NCBI RefSeq assembly: GCF_910592395.1
Contig: NC_088322.1
Location: 3,222,001-3,286,000, forward strand
Source of the DNA: Lineus longissimus
Taxonomy: Eukaryota; Nemertea; Pilidiophora; Heteronemertea; Lineidae
Direction of reading: 5' to 3'
DNA length: 64,000 nt
Shown: positions 1-10,898 of the stretch, piece after piece
Layout of the letters: each line of letters begins with the position of its first letter
Numbering within the stretch: position 1 is the first letter of the stretch
Notes under the pieces: model-generated
The model's input: only the letters and a program-made list of their open reading frames with translations
What the model was told of the DNA's origin: nothing
The model's database searches: none
Position numbers and translations under genes: made by a program

Positions 1-1
1 G

Positions 2-1353
2 AAAGTCTTGAAGTGCTGTGCTCATATTATCCTAGGCATTGATCATGCGGTTGACAAAGTGTTTCGGGACACAGAAAGTAAGATAGGTGTACAGAAGCTC
101 TTGGATGTATCTGCGGGTCAGAAGGCATTTCTATCACCATCTACCTCAGTTCATACTCTAGCACAAATTGCGATATCCAAGTTATTGTCACCGAGCCATG
201 CGAGTCATTCCGTGTCACTGTTCAATGAATACAAGTCTTGGATGGAAGTGAATGGAATCAAAAATGCTGGGTTCAAAGGATTCACGGCTAATCGTTTTGG
301 ACGCATTGCGGAGATTGCCAAGGAGTTCATGGCAAGGAGGCAATCCGTAATTGACTTTTTTGATTCAGTGGTGGATATCAACGCAAACAAACTTGTGTTG
401 GCTGTGAGTACATACATTCAGAACGAGTGGTTCCTACTGTGCTCAGAGGTTTACAATGAAATTGGAGAGCTGGTCATTTTTCAAATTATGAGGCTGTTGG
501 GAATTGATCACAAAGCCGCTGAGTATTCTGGAGGATGGCATGGGGTAAGGGACTTCTTCAAGCAGAAAACTGAAGAACTACAACAGAAGAAAGATCATTG
601 TGACCTAAACACTGGTAAAGGTCGTTTGGTAGGTGCTGTGATCGATGAGATCTTGGATACTTTGGAAAGACAATTGGGGGCCATGAAGTTCTTCAAGCAG
701 CAGGGTGAACCAGACGATGATGCAACAGCCGCAAAATGGTTCACGCCCCTCTAACAAACCTAGGCTGTGAAAGTGAATTCGCAAAGTTGGACAATCGATC
801 GAGGGTGTGTGGAGGAACTACGTCGGTACAAAGAATATCACAGAAGAACATAGTGGCAACGAATGCCTATCTCATGGACTCAAACTTCCAAGACAAGAGT
901 GTAGACGAGAGGAAAATGGAATGGAAGTGGGCTAGAACTTCTGATGAGGTGAAAATGGTGCAAAAAATGGAGAATGACTTTCTGGCTACTGTAAAACAAT
1001 CAAAAGTTCTAGCCCTGCAAAAGAGGGAAGAACTTAAGAAGAAGAAGCGAGAGAAAACAATGGACATCTTGGCGAAGTGTAAGGCACATGGTGGTCCAAT
1101 GACCATTGCTGATTTAGATATTTCATTGGACAAACTCAATGAAAAACAGTTACTGCTAGAAGTTTCCTACTTACGAGCAACAATATCTCCAGACATTCGT
1201 CAGAAGCGGCGTGTGAAAAGGTTGGACGGGAAATTCAAATTCGAGAACTTTACGAAAGAAGAACTCAAAACATCAATCCGGAATGCGATTCGTCCTGAAA
1301 ATGAACTACGAGATGGCGTTGATGCGCTGCTTAAATCAATTTTCACTTGTTAA
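2..1353 (+). pseudogene. C-terminal part of an unassigned DNA-transposase-like gene, frameshifted
   Basis: An open frame runs in from the left edge to a stop at 754. A second frame (736-1353) continues the same protein, so a one-base frameshift lies near 736-750. After the shift the protein reads APLTNLGCESEF, then a Lys/Glu-rich coiled segment (about 960-1080) and a basic C-terminus. I recall this conserved tail from repetitive transposase-like proteins of corals and other marine invertebrates. The NLG.ES.F motif loosely resembles the hAT C-terminal dimerisation region, but I cannot assign a superfamily. The N-terminal catalytic half is outside the window. The product is inferred to be a DNA-binding or transposase protein; it is broken here and probably inactive. 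Confidence 0.5.
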
Positions 1354-2306
1354 AAATAGTTTGACTTGATAATTTTATGAACTGTACAAAAAGAGTGGAT
1401 TTCTTTAGCCATGTCAGCCGTTCGGTTTTTTTTGCATCCAAGCTGTAAAATAGATACTTATAGTGAACCTCCTAAAATTTCATTGACTTTTAGATACTGT
1501 GCATTACTGTTATGACCTGTTCAACTGCTTCAGTGAAGCAAGTAGCCCCCCAAAAAACAGGTTAAAGGGGATATCTATATACAAGAGCAAATTATGATTT
1601 TAAAAAACGTGAATTTGGCCGTTATTTTCAAAAATGGACTCTGTACTGACCCAAAAAATCATAAGATGTAAAAAAATTTAACGGATTCTTACTCAGCAAT
1701 AAATTTCGCCTCAGAAAAAACCTGTTTTGAAAAAAAAAACGTTATTTACCCTACCCTAGTTGTACTGTAATGCATTAGGCCTATTACGTCCAACGAACTA
1801 AGACAACTCATTGCCGATCACAAAAGGGTTTACCAGTACGGGCAGCGCTATTCAAAGACAGCAGCTCCCCTTTGTATTCTGCAATTTGGACAATATGACA
1901 GCGCGTGAATGAAAAAAAGCCTGATCAGATTTAGACTGGGCCAGTTGACATGTAGAATTCAAGACTGTGACCAGGTGATCGCAGCACTTCATTGCTGCTG
2001 CCTGTTGGTCAACGGCTTTGTTCAGCCCCTTCATGTTGTCAACTTATCCACCCTTTAGTAATAGCACTATTAAGAGTATTATTCGTGGGAGGAGCTATTA
2101 TTGAGGCCTGGTCAAACCCACCAGACCTTATATCTGGGATTCTAGTGTATTTACACTACAGATACAACATGATGTTGAGGGCGGTCAGATGAGACCACTA
2201 TGAAAGCATTGATTTTTTGGCCTATTTTAGGGGTGGAACAACGTTTGTGCGAGACTACAATGGCAGTCATGTTACATTTCATTGATAAGTTATATTTCAC
2301 TTTCAG
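1354..2306. other. Non-coding A+T-rich DNA upstream of the Myb exon
   Basis: No convincing coding sequence. Short open frames at 1852-2192 show no protein signature. The 3' end has a good pyrimidine tract and acceptor (tttcactttcag ending at 2306). The left end of the Harbinger-type unit should lie in or near here, but I found no terminal inverted repeat. Confidence 0.5.
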
Positions 2307-2392
2307 AATATGAAAATTCCGACTGATAACAAGGATGATGAGGATTCTTCATCTGTTCCATCTGTGTCACCTGGAACTTCGAAGACATCTAC
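2307..2392 (+). CDS. First coding exon of a Harbinger-associated Myb-like protein
   Basis: The exon follows a strong acceptor. Its ATG at 2310 begins an acidic, Ser-rich leader (MKIPTDNKDDEDSS...). It ends in AC|GTGAGT, a consensus donor, after 83 coding bases (phase 2). The exon at 8518 begins with one base completing the same codon (AC+T = Thr), so the two join in frame. The intron between them (2393-8517) contains a complete Kolobok-type transposon. The leader is probably disordered and precedes the DNA-binding domain in the next exon. Confidence 0.6.
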
Positions 2393-2711
2393 GTGAGTAT
2401 ATAATAGATTATACAATCATGTAGTTCAGAACAGTTGCCTTTACTACGTAGGCATGCAAATGAGCTGAAACGTATAATTTTGGATGCCTCATGTCGCAAA
2501 TTCCCTACAAATGTAATGAAAATCGGTTTCATTTGGTCAATGATGCCTTACCACTGTAAAACGAAGACCCAACTAAAAACGAAGACCCTAAGTGCTATAT
2601 AACGAATATCCAAAAATAAAACGACTACCCTATGTTTTATCAAACGTTTTATAGTTGGATCTTTGTTTTATACACACCCGAGAGATTTCATAATTCTCAT
2701 GTGTTCCTTAA

Positions 2712-2729
2712 AGGAAAGCTCTGCCCATG
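2712..2729 (+). repeat. Left terminal inverted repeat of the Kolobok-type element
   Basis: AGGAAAGCTCTGCCCATG, directly preceded by TTAA (2708-2711). It matches the right end in inverted orientation at 15 of 18 positions. Confidence 0.85.
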
Positions 2730-3012
2730 AAACTCATTGTCAAGTGACGATAATTTGAATAATCAATCGAAAATAAATGTATCCTGATAATTTGACGAAA
2801 ATCTAACTTCGTCATCAGTGACTTTTATCTGTTTTATCAGTAAAAACTCATAAAACTGTGGCAGACACCATTTTGGCCAAAACCAACAAGTCACATGATC
2901 TATTTCAAGGGAAGTGACGTCACATGTGCGTATGACATGTGAAGGCAGAAGACTCCATTTTGTTATTGTTTATCGTTCGTGTCCAGAATTTTATGAAATG
3001 AAATGCTAAAAA

Positions 3013-3380
3013 ATGCCGTATTGTATCGCGAAACACTGTACCACATCGGACAGGAATAATCCCCGAAATGCACATTTCCATAAACTGCCGGTCAATGCGA
3101 AAAAGAAGCACATTCGAAGGCAGTGGTTGGCGAAATGCGCCCGCCCTGATCCGAAGGATGTTCAAGCCGAGTTTGCAGTGAGCATTTCGTGAAAGAGGAC
3201 TACGATAATTGGGGGCAGTATCACGCTGGTTGTGCTGATAGATTACGTCTGAAGGATGAAGCTGTCCCATCAATATTTGCTGATTCCGAGACGCCACCCA
3301 CAGTTCGCCCAGTTGGAAAATCTCCGTCAGCCAGTGCAAAACGGAGGAGGCAGAGGCTAGCATCTAGGAACAGAAATCAG
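3013..3380 (+). pseudogene. THAP zinc-finger exon of the Kolobok transposase, with a one-base frameshift
   Basis: ATG at 3013 starts MPYCIAKHC..., followed by the basic W-containing core of a THAP finger. The closing CSEHF (C2CH signature Cys and His) lies in another frame from 3174, so one base was gained or lost near 3172-3176. Downstream the second frame stays open to NRNQ and a CAG|GTGGGT donor at 3380 (phase 0). THAP domains are about 80-90-residue zinc-dependent DNA-binding modules that often bind transposon ends. As it stands the exon would terminate inside the domain. A sequencing error is possible and would restore the gene. Confidence 0.8.
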
Positions 3381-6300
3381 GTGGGTAGCCTACAGTGTAT
3401 TTGACCTGTACATCATACATGCAAGACTGCTAGGCAGTCTGCATATTTTCTACATGAAGGCCTATATCATGATATTGTTGATATGAAAATGATGCTGCAT
3501 TCTAGAATGTACTGGTGTAGTGTAAGCTAGGGCTACCGTACCAGTGCAGGTTGTGTGCCTATGCCTATGGTGCCTGCCCATGGCCATGTTGTGGTCAGGC
3601 TATAGGCGGTCTGCTGATGTGGTCATACCGCTGTATGTATTCTGTCAACAGTAGGCTTGTAGCCATTGCATCGATTTCATTCCATCCGGTGCGCCGACCA
3701 GGGGAGGATGAAATGAACAGAGTACCCTGCATATACAATGATAAATATCAACAATTAGTTAGGCTAGGGGTAGATACAACATCTGGCAGCAGCAGGAGGA
3801 TTTTTGACAACAGTGGCAGGTGCATTTAACGTAGCAGTAAACCTGGGTTGTGTGTGCAAAAATTAAAAAAGTAATTGCTATATCAGTAGGAAAACAACAT
3901 GCCTATTCTTCCTATACACAGCCTACATGTATGCTATAGAATTATTTTTTTCTTTCAGTTCTTGCAGAATGTTCTTTTGCCCACTGATGCTCAACCTGGG
4001 GAACCCATGTCCGACGATTGTGACACAAGTGGTCTTGATCAGACGATCGAATTTGAGAATGGAGAAGTGAGTGGTCCTCAGTCTGAAAACCTAGCCATGC
4101 CTGCCCCTGCTCTGGTCGGCACTTCAGCAATTGGAGAAAAGCACTGTAAATGTTGCAGACATGCAATATCAAACAGTGGTAAGTAAATGTCATATACTAC
4201 ATGTCGTAGCTTTGCATACTTATATTTTCAGCCATGTTATATCACTGATGTGTCCGATAATGTTAAATCAAATTCATGGTACAAGGAATTACCTGTTCAA
4301 TTTGTCAATATATACAGTGATGCTATACTACAAGATCCATGTTGCCACATACAGGGAGAGAATTTAACTAAGGCCATGGCTGCGATGCTCACCTCAGTTG
4401 ACCGTGAAAGAATATTCTGAGGACATGAGTCCTCAGATTATTCTTTCATGTTTAACATAAGCAAGGCCCACATTTTTCACAAATTAATGGCCTCAAGATG
4501 GGTGCCCTAAATGTCTAGCCCTGAACATGCCAATGTAATTGTTACACCAGTTCAAGATAATTGAAAAGATTTATATCTGCATGACCCCTGGCACAACAAT
4601 AATGGTACTCGCCTTGTTATGTTTGTTACTTATGTTTTGTTGCTTATTATGCAATTTGTAAACTTATGTTTCTCCAAACTGATGTTTTGTTCATTTTTTT
4701 GTGCAGATAAATCTATCCAGACTGACATGGACGAGTTACTATCTGCCATTGCCAAGGACCACACATACGCAGCAACCAAAGATGTGGTGGTGAGGACTCG
4801 AAATGCAGTTTCGATGGATCTCAAAGTGTCCGAGGTAAGCCTGCCATCTGCAGACACACCCGTCATCAATGAGATTGAGACATCCAGCCAGACGTGCCAG
4901 ATTGAGGATTTCAGTTCAGGTTCTGATGACAGTGACTGTGAAATGGAGGATGATAAAAAGGACTTGGACTTTGCCCCTCCAAGTGAAAGTGAAACTGGCT
5001 CTGAAGACTATAGTGATGTTGAACTGGAGGACACTACATCCACTTCGGCATTTGAAGACATTGGGGAGTATTCTGTGCCACATAATGTGGCAGATGAAAG
5101 AAAATTTCTTGTTTTTGAGTCGTGTGTTGTGGATTTGTTAAGGAAGTGCCAAAAACCAGGTTGTGCTGCAGAGGTCCGGGTAATGAAAAGAATTTTGTCG
5201 GGGTCAAGGATAATAATATGCACAAAATGTGTAGCTGGGTGTACCTTCACTTGGTCATCCCAACCAATACTTAACAAAATGGGGGCTGGAAATCTTTGTC
5301 TCTCTGCAGCAATCCTGTTTTCTGGCACTACCTATGGTAAGGTACAAGACATGGCTGACTATTTGAAGATGCCAGTCCTCGGTAGAAGTCAGTTCTATGC
5401 CCTGCAGAAGCGCTATTTGTTTCCTGTGGTCAATGAAACTTGGATTTCATGCCAAAAAGCGGTGCTGGATGGGCTCAGTAGGGAGCCCAAGGTTGTTCTG
5501 TCTGGCGATGGGCGTTGTGACAGCCCGGGGCACTGCGCCAAATATGGGACGTATTCCCTCATGGATGATGACACGGGGCAGATTGTAGACTTCGTTGTTC
5601 TCAACAAGGCAGATCCCTGTGTCAAAAACTCTAATGCCATGGAGCCCATGGGCCTTAGAGAGTGTCTGTGCCATGTCAAGGAATGGGGCATCAGTGTGAC
5701 TATTCTCACCACAGAGAGGCACAAAACTATCAGGAAAATATTGCGGGTTGAATTCCCAGAGATTGCCCATCAATTTGATCTGTGGCATTTTTGCAAGAGT
5801 ATTGTAAAAAAAATTGTGAAAGCCTGTGGGAAGAAGAAAGCACTAGCCCCATTACTTGGCTGGCTGCAGTCAATAAGCAATCACTTCTGGTGGTGCGCCG
5901 AGTTGTGCAAAGGAGATGTCGATATTCTCAAAGAGAAATGGGAGTCGGTCATCTACCACACGGCCAACATCCACACCTGGAAGGACAAAAAGTTTTTCCA
6001 TGCATGTCAGCATGCACCCCTCAGTGATGAGGAAAGAAGTGGGAAGTCATGGTTGGTAGTTGGTTCCGATGCACATGATGCACTTGTAAAGGTTGTCAAA
6101 AACAAACTCATTCAAGCTGACCTCAAATACTGTGCCCTCTTTTGCCATACTGGTCATCTTGAGGTATACCACTCCCTGATACTGAAGTATGCCCCCAAGA
6201 GACAACCCTTTTCCTATGAGGGAATGGTTTGCCGCACCCAACTGGCAGCAATAGACCAGAACTTTGGTTCTGGCCGACAGCAGACTACAACAAAATCCAA

Positions 6301-6559
6301 CGAGCCGAGGTACAATGTTGTGAACCCCAAGTCATTCACGAACAGAGATAAATGGGTTGCAAAGGCAGTGAAAGTGCCAAAGGACCATTATTATCAGGAG
6401 GATATGGTTAGGGATGTGGTACTCATGCGTACACATGGCCTGGAGATGACACATGCTGTCCTTCCTGAAGTGAGTCAAAATATGGCCAAATGTGACAAAC
6501 CAGAGAAAAGTGCCGTAATCAGTGCAACCCTACAGAACACTCGTTTCAGAAAAAAGTAG
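3013..6559 (+). CDS. Kolobok-type THAP-DDE transposase (3 exons: 3013-3380, 3959-4178, 4707-6559)
   Basis: Apart from the one-base THAP frameshift, the exons join cleanly: phase 0 at 3380/3959 and phase 1 at 4178/4707 (G+AT gives Asp). The full product would be about 810 residues: THAP finger, an acidic linker with two Cys pairs, a CxxC...C zinc-like segment (about 5145-5235), then an RNase H-fold core. Core motifs are GDGRCDSPG (first catalytic Asp codon about 5507), TTERH (about 5711-5722, where I expect TDRH), QFDLWHFCKSI, and GHLEVYHSLILKYAPKR (probable catalytic Glu near 6162). The catalytic exon is uninterrupted for 617 codons. Asp-to-Glu at the second site may abolish activity. Nuclear, binding the element's own ends. 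Confidence 0.8.
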
Positions 6560-6967
6560 TATTTAGGATTGTATTGACACTTTGATGTCGGCACTCAGTG
6601 AACATGTAAACTAGAAAAAAATTACTATTAAAACTACATTTTTATTTTGATATCTGTAAGTACAATTTATTAGTATCCAAACAAGCAATACCATAAAAAT
6701 ATTTTCCAAGTAAACATTTAAAAAGAGTGTATCATTCTATTTGCTAGTTTTTTCAGTTTGAAAAAGGGCTTACAATACCTGTATTGTAGTGTTTTTTCAG
6801 TGTCCATTTTTGGTCAGTATGATGACAACAATATTGTAGGCTAAAAATGTTTTCTTCTGGGCACATTTGGAAATAACATTTCCTCTGGGACAATTATTGT
6901 TAAAAATCTGGTCTTCAGATTTAATGTCATGCAGTCTTGTACAATAACTATTCATTGCTGGGGAGTA

Positions 6968-7840
6968 CTAGTCTGGATACACAGTGTCAGTCTCATCAGC
7001 ATCTCTAAATCCAACATACTGTCCACTTGGCTCTGGATAAGTCTTTCTGATGATCCTGACGACACACGAGGGGATAACTTTTCGCACACCTTTTCCGAGA
7101 CGATCGTGAGTCCACCAGGTGAACTGCCTGTATGCAGCTAATCGGAAAGTTCCGAAATGGAGAAAAGCACTTGTAAATTCTCTTTTAAAAGTTGGAATGG
7201 GAATGATGGGGCTGAGTTTTACTGTGACTGACTGTTTCAGAAACCTTGTACATGAAATATTGAAATATTGTATCTGTATATATTCATGTTTTAATATCAG
7301 TACCTATATGGTATTTGTCTTCAGAAAAATATAATCAACGTTTGAGTAACATTACGTTTTTGTCTTTTATTTCAACTGATCTTGGACTCGTAGTAAAATA
7401 CTAAGTAAAATATCTACCAGGATCAATCACAAGACCTTGGTGATGGCTCACCTTTCACCAATGGGCTCTTTGAGACTTGTCTTTTTCACATCCTTCATGG
7501 CAACCAGTGCAGTCCTCAATATTGCCTTTGCCAGAACGACCATATTGAACACGCTGTGCAGTATTATGCAGTCAAGATCCTCCTTGTATATTTTCCCCTC
7601 AAGGGCGTCAAGTTCGTGACAGCAAAAGTTCATCACCGGGTTGTTCATGGATGCACAGCGATCGCACACACACCAGTCGCTCGCTGGTAGTGCAACCCGC
7701 GCCTCAAAATTTATGGCTTGAGTAAATGGTCCGTCATCATCCTCTGTTTCAACGGGGATCTGTTCTTCTGCACTGTCACTGAGCTGTACATTCTCCTGTA
7801 CGACTGGCTCGAATCTGTATGGCTGGCTGGATTCCTCCAT
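6968..7840 (-). CDS. P2X7 C-terminal 'ballast'-domain protein carried by the transposon (exons 7840-7452 and 7169-6968)
   Basis: Two exons total 591 bp (197 codons, 196 aa). The AAAG|GTGAGC donor at 7452 and the ACAAG acceptor before 7169 join in phase (AG+T). The Cys-rich block WCVCDRCASM...NFCCHEL and the tail AAYRQFTWW...IPSCVVRIIRKTYP...GQYVGF match the cytoplasmic zinc-binding ballast domain of P2X7 receptors (AYR..W, PSC, IRK.P and GQY.GF are shared). There are no membrane segments, so it is not a channel; free-standing ballast-domain proteins occur across Metazoa. ATG 7840 is used here. A second ATG at 7899, one frame off (MAEYYSDSSSD), may be the ancestral start before a frameshift. 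Its role in transposition is unknown; zinc-dependent scaffolding is an inference. Confidence 0.78.
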
Positions 7841-8133
7841 TTAATGGTCGAATATCACTGATATTTTCAGCATCTGAGGACGAATCCGAATAGTACTCCG
7901 CCATGTTTCTTTGTACAGCTGATTCTTTGTTTACATTTTGGTACGCACAGGTGACGTCATGAACCAATTCCTGATCATGTGACCGTTCTAAATGGCGACT
8001 TGCCCTAAATTTGCACGCTCATATCGAATAAATTGCAATAAAAACATAATTCGTCAATAAATATCGCTGATTCTTTCTGAATATATTGTTTTTATATTGT
8101 TTTCACTAATATCGATGTTTTCATTTGATTTAC

Positions 8134-8151
8134 CATGAGCGGAGCATTCCT
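8134..8151 (-). repeat. Right terminal inverted repeat of the Kolobok-type element
   Basis: CATGAGCGGAGCATTCCT followed by TTAA (8152-8155). Its reverse complement differs from the left repeat at three positions. The 290 bp between the ballast gene start and this repeat is A/T-rich and presumably holds that gene's promoter. Confidence 0.85.
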
Positions 8152-8517
8152 TTAAAGGACCTCTGTATTGAATCGCCTAGCTGGCTTATGATCACCTCCT
8201 AAAGGGAGGCACCTAGCGGCAAACGCATGGAACTAGGGAAAAACGGAACCAAAATACACAGTGGTGCTGCCTGTTCAGTGGTTTCGCTGTAGCCACACCA
8301 CATCAATAGCTTCCATGAACATTCTATTGAGTTATTACGCACAGCTGCGAATGCTAGAACTAATGCATGTAATACTTTCAACCATACCGAACAGACCGGA
8401 AAGTAGCCAGCCAGCTGCGATCGTGGCGCACTCTGCCGGGAAAAGGTTGCAATACAAGGCCCCCCAATTATTTTGTTTAACCTTCCAAGTTCATTGTTCT
8501 ACATTTTCGTATTTCAG

Positions 8518-8817
8518 TGAAAGTCAGAAGACAATCAGGTACAATCCTTCTTCCCATGTAATGTTATTGAGGGAAGTCCTCGCACTTAATCCGTTTGAAG
8601 ACGCCACACAGTGGGATGAGGTCGCCAGCAACTTTAACAAAAGCCTCCGCTCCACACGCCCTAACGTTCTGGCAGTCAATACGCGTTCAGTAAAGGAGAG
8701 GGTAGAGAAACTGCTGAAGGCATTCCGGACAGAGCAGATGGAAATTGTCTCGCTGAAGGAGGAGGCGTTACGGAAGGCGACGGAGGCAAAGGCACCAACC
8801 GAAGAAGATGTGTATTG
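8518..8817 (+). CDS. Myb/SANT-like DNA-binding exon of the Harbinger-associated protein
   Basis: The acceptor tatttcag ends at 8517. The first base completes the Thr codon from the 2392 donor. The exon encodes ESQKTIRYNPSSHVML... and a compact helical domain with ALNPFEDATQWDEVA, SLRSTRPNV and RSVKERVEKLL motifs. This is typical of the Myb-like or trihelix-like proteins that PIF/Harbinger transposons encode beside their transposase. Downstream is a charged helix (QMEIVSLKEEALRKA). A stop follows at 8815-8817, so either the exon is terminal or it is spliced at GAT|GTGTAT (about 8811) to the coiled-coil exon at 11375, which keeps phase. In related elements the Myb-like protein escorts the transposase to the nucleus and contacts the ends. 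Confidence 0.65.
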
Positions 8818-8916
8818 AAACGACATTTGCTGTATGTATAGCATCCAAAACCTACATGGGATCTGGCCAATTTAAGCGTCAAATGACAATTATTTATCAC
8901 ATAATGCCTCTTATTA

Positions 8917-8940
8917 TGGTCCCTACATTTGTAGGGACCA
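8917..8940. repeat. Perfect 10-bp-arm palindrome
   Basis: TGGTCCCTAC, spacer ATTT, then GTAGGGACCA. It could form a tight hairpin or be a dimeric protein site; no further context supports a function. Confidence 0.7.
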
Positions 8941-9296
8941 TTTGGAGATTACTGGGTAGGTAGGATTTTTATTTCATCCCAGACCACTCGGTTTGGACAC
9001 GGTTCCAAGAAAACCGCTCACAGACCTCCAAATCCAGCAGTCCCATCATATAGATCCAATTGTTCTCCATCTCTGAAAGATTAGATACTGTACAAAATGT
9101 TTCTTTTTCAATGACTTTGAAGCGATTTTTGGCGACATTTAGCCCGTACTTCGTTTTCTCCTGACCTATATACGGGACCGAGGCCGATTTTCATGTGCAT
9201 CATAACTCTGATGTGACATCGATTGTATACGGGACAGGAAGTAGGGTCGTGCACAGGCGTTCTAATGTCCATGCTGTGTTGCGTTGCGCTGGCATC

Positions 9297-9402
9297 TAGA
9301 TTGGTTCCATGATCCACCGCTAGGAATCGGGGCTGGCTTACATCGAGAGACCGGACCCGCTTTCACACCCGATTCCTAGCGGCGGATCATGGAACCAATC
9401 TA
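9297..9402. repeat. Long hairpin with 35-bp arms
   Basis: TAGATTGGTTCCATGATCC... at 9297-9331 is repeated in inverse at 9368-9402 with one mismatch (CCACCGC against CCGCCGC). The spacer is about 36 bp. It is a foldback element or a small palindromic MITE; flanking duplications are unclear. Confidence 0.75.
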
Positions 9403-9960
9403 CGTAGCAGTGCATGGCATGCAGCACTGTATGCAGTGTAATCCATGTCATCAAGTCCGCGATAATTTGCGCGATTTTTTTCTTCAAATCTCAAATTCAC
9501 CCAGCTCAAATAAGTTTTTGCTAGCATCGTATGTAAATCGGTGGAGAAATATGCCTACGGTTTTATTGGGAAGTTATTGGCTTGGGAATTTTGGGCCCAC
9601 ACACCATACACTGACTGATACCTCCACCTGTCCACTTCACTCATGCGTCCTGGCCCTCTCAATCCTGTGCAATGTAGGGGCCATCAAATTTGCTGTTAAG
9701 CAAATTTCAAAGTTCTAGTTGTATAGTTAAAATATCTGCATTTCTCAATAATCACGACCCCTCACATCAAAGGACACCTTAAGGCCCGGTCCCACTACAC
9801 TCACGGATGCACAGAGGATGTAAAACGTAAAAACATTTCGCCATCCGTTAGAAAACCCTATGCATCCGTTGTGTACTGCTTGCATAAGTGTTTCATATGC
9901 ACTATCCATCGTCCGCGTCCGTCCACTGCGGTTTGTCCACTTCTGGTGCGGATGAAAACA

Positions 9961-10801
9961 CTGCCCCCCCCCCCCCCCAAGCAGAAGTGCAGTATCTGCA
10001 ATTTTGGCGAAATTGAGATATAATGCGTTTTGACTCTTACGGCCCATGCTTTTTCATATAAAACAACAAAACAGTTTATCAGACCAGCCTCTGGTAAGAT
10101 ATAGGGGTACCAAAATGCAGTATCTGCAAAACCAATGGTTCTAACCAAGGTGAACTGCAGTATCTGCACTAACTGCACTTACTGCACTTACTGCCTCAGA
10201 TACTCCAAGGCAGTTTCATGCATGCATCTCAAGCTAAGTGCAGTATTTGTGGTCCTGCATATCCCATGAAATGCCATAATGAAAATAAGCATCAATAAAC
10301 AAACATGTATTCAATTATTTTTAACTTTTTTTGCAATTTTGCAGTTACTGCAATTCACCTTGGGAGGGCTGCCCTCCCAAGGAGAACTGCAGTATCTGCA
10401 ATTTTGGCGAAATTGCGATATCCTGCTGTTTGCTTCTGGTAAAAACAGTTAATTAGGCCCCCTTCTGGTGAGATATATCATATTTTAAGGTGCGGTTAAT
10501 TCAGTATTTGCAAAATTATTAGCAGATACTGCCGTTCACCTCGGGACTGCCTAAGGCAATTTCATACGCATTCCCAAGCTGAAGTGTAGTATCTGCATAA
10601 GATACCCCTTAGGAAATAAAAATAAAAGGAACAAGCGTTATCCTGCATATCCCATAAAATCCCATAATAAAAATAAGCATCAATCAACTAAAATTTATTT
10701 ATTGTGCTTAAACCTGTTTTACAGACAAATGTTAAACTTTAGTGCTATTTTTCTCCATTTGGCAATTTGGCAGATACTGCACTTCTGCTTGGGGGGGGCA
10801 G
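9961..10801. mobile_element. Non-autonomous element with poly-C/G terminal repeats and two internal tandem units
   Basis: The left end reads CTG, a C run, then AAGCAGAAGTGCAGTATCTG. The right end is its reverse complement with a shorter G run (10771-10801). Inside are two direct copies of a unit of about 399 bp: CAATTTTGGCGAAATTG occurs near 10000 and 10399, and ATAAGCATCAAT near 10285 and 10676. The short motif GCAGTATCTGCA recurs throughout. No coding capacity. Unequal duplication inside a MITE is the simplest explanation. Confidence 0.7.
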
Positions 10802-10898
10802 ATACAGATGGAGCCACCGCCGAATTTTTCCTCGAATCCTCGTACGCTATATGTCCTTTCTGCATACGTTGCCAGTGGGTCTTTACACCAATCCTTAA

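Larger units (their letters stand above)
2708..8155 (+). mobile_element. Kolobok-type DNA transposon with two genes
   Basis: The element spans 2712-8151 (5440 bp) between direct TTAA copies at 2708-2711 and 8152-8155. Terminal inverted repeats match at 15 of 18 positions. The TTAA duplication plus a THAP zinc finger fused to a DDE-type transposase are the known hallmarks of the Kolobok superfamily. Inside are a three-exon transposase gene on + (3013-6559) and a two-exon ballast-domain gene on - (7840-6968), converging. The 408 bp between the stop codons (6560-6967) is A/T-rich and non-coding. The insertion lies in an intron of the Myb-like gene. One frameshift in the THAP exon suggests this copy no longer makes full-length transposase. 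Confidence 0.85.

Noticed and set aside
1852-2192. Short ORFs on both strands
   Set aside because: No family signature, small size, low-complexity surroundings.
4131-4420. ORFs overlapping the Kolobok intron 2
   Set aside because: They read through the GTAAGT donor at 4179; the sequence is intronic by phase-matched splicing.
7437-7619. Plus-strand ORF in the ballast gene
   Set aside because: Shadow of the minus-strand coding exon.
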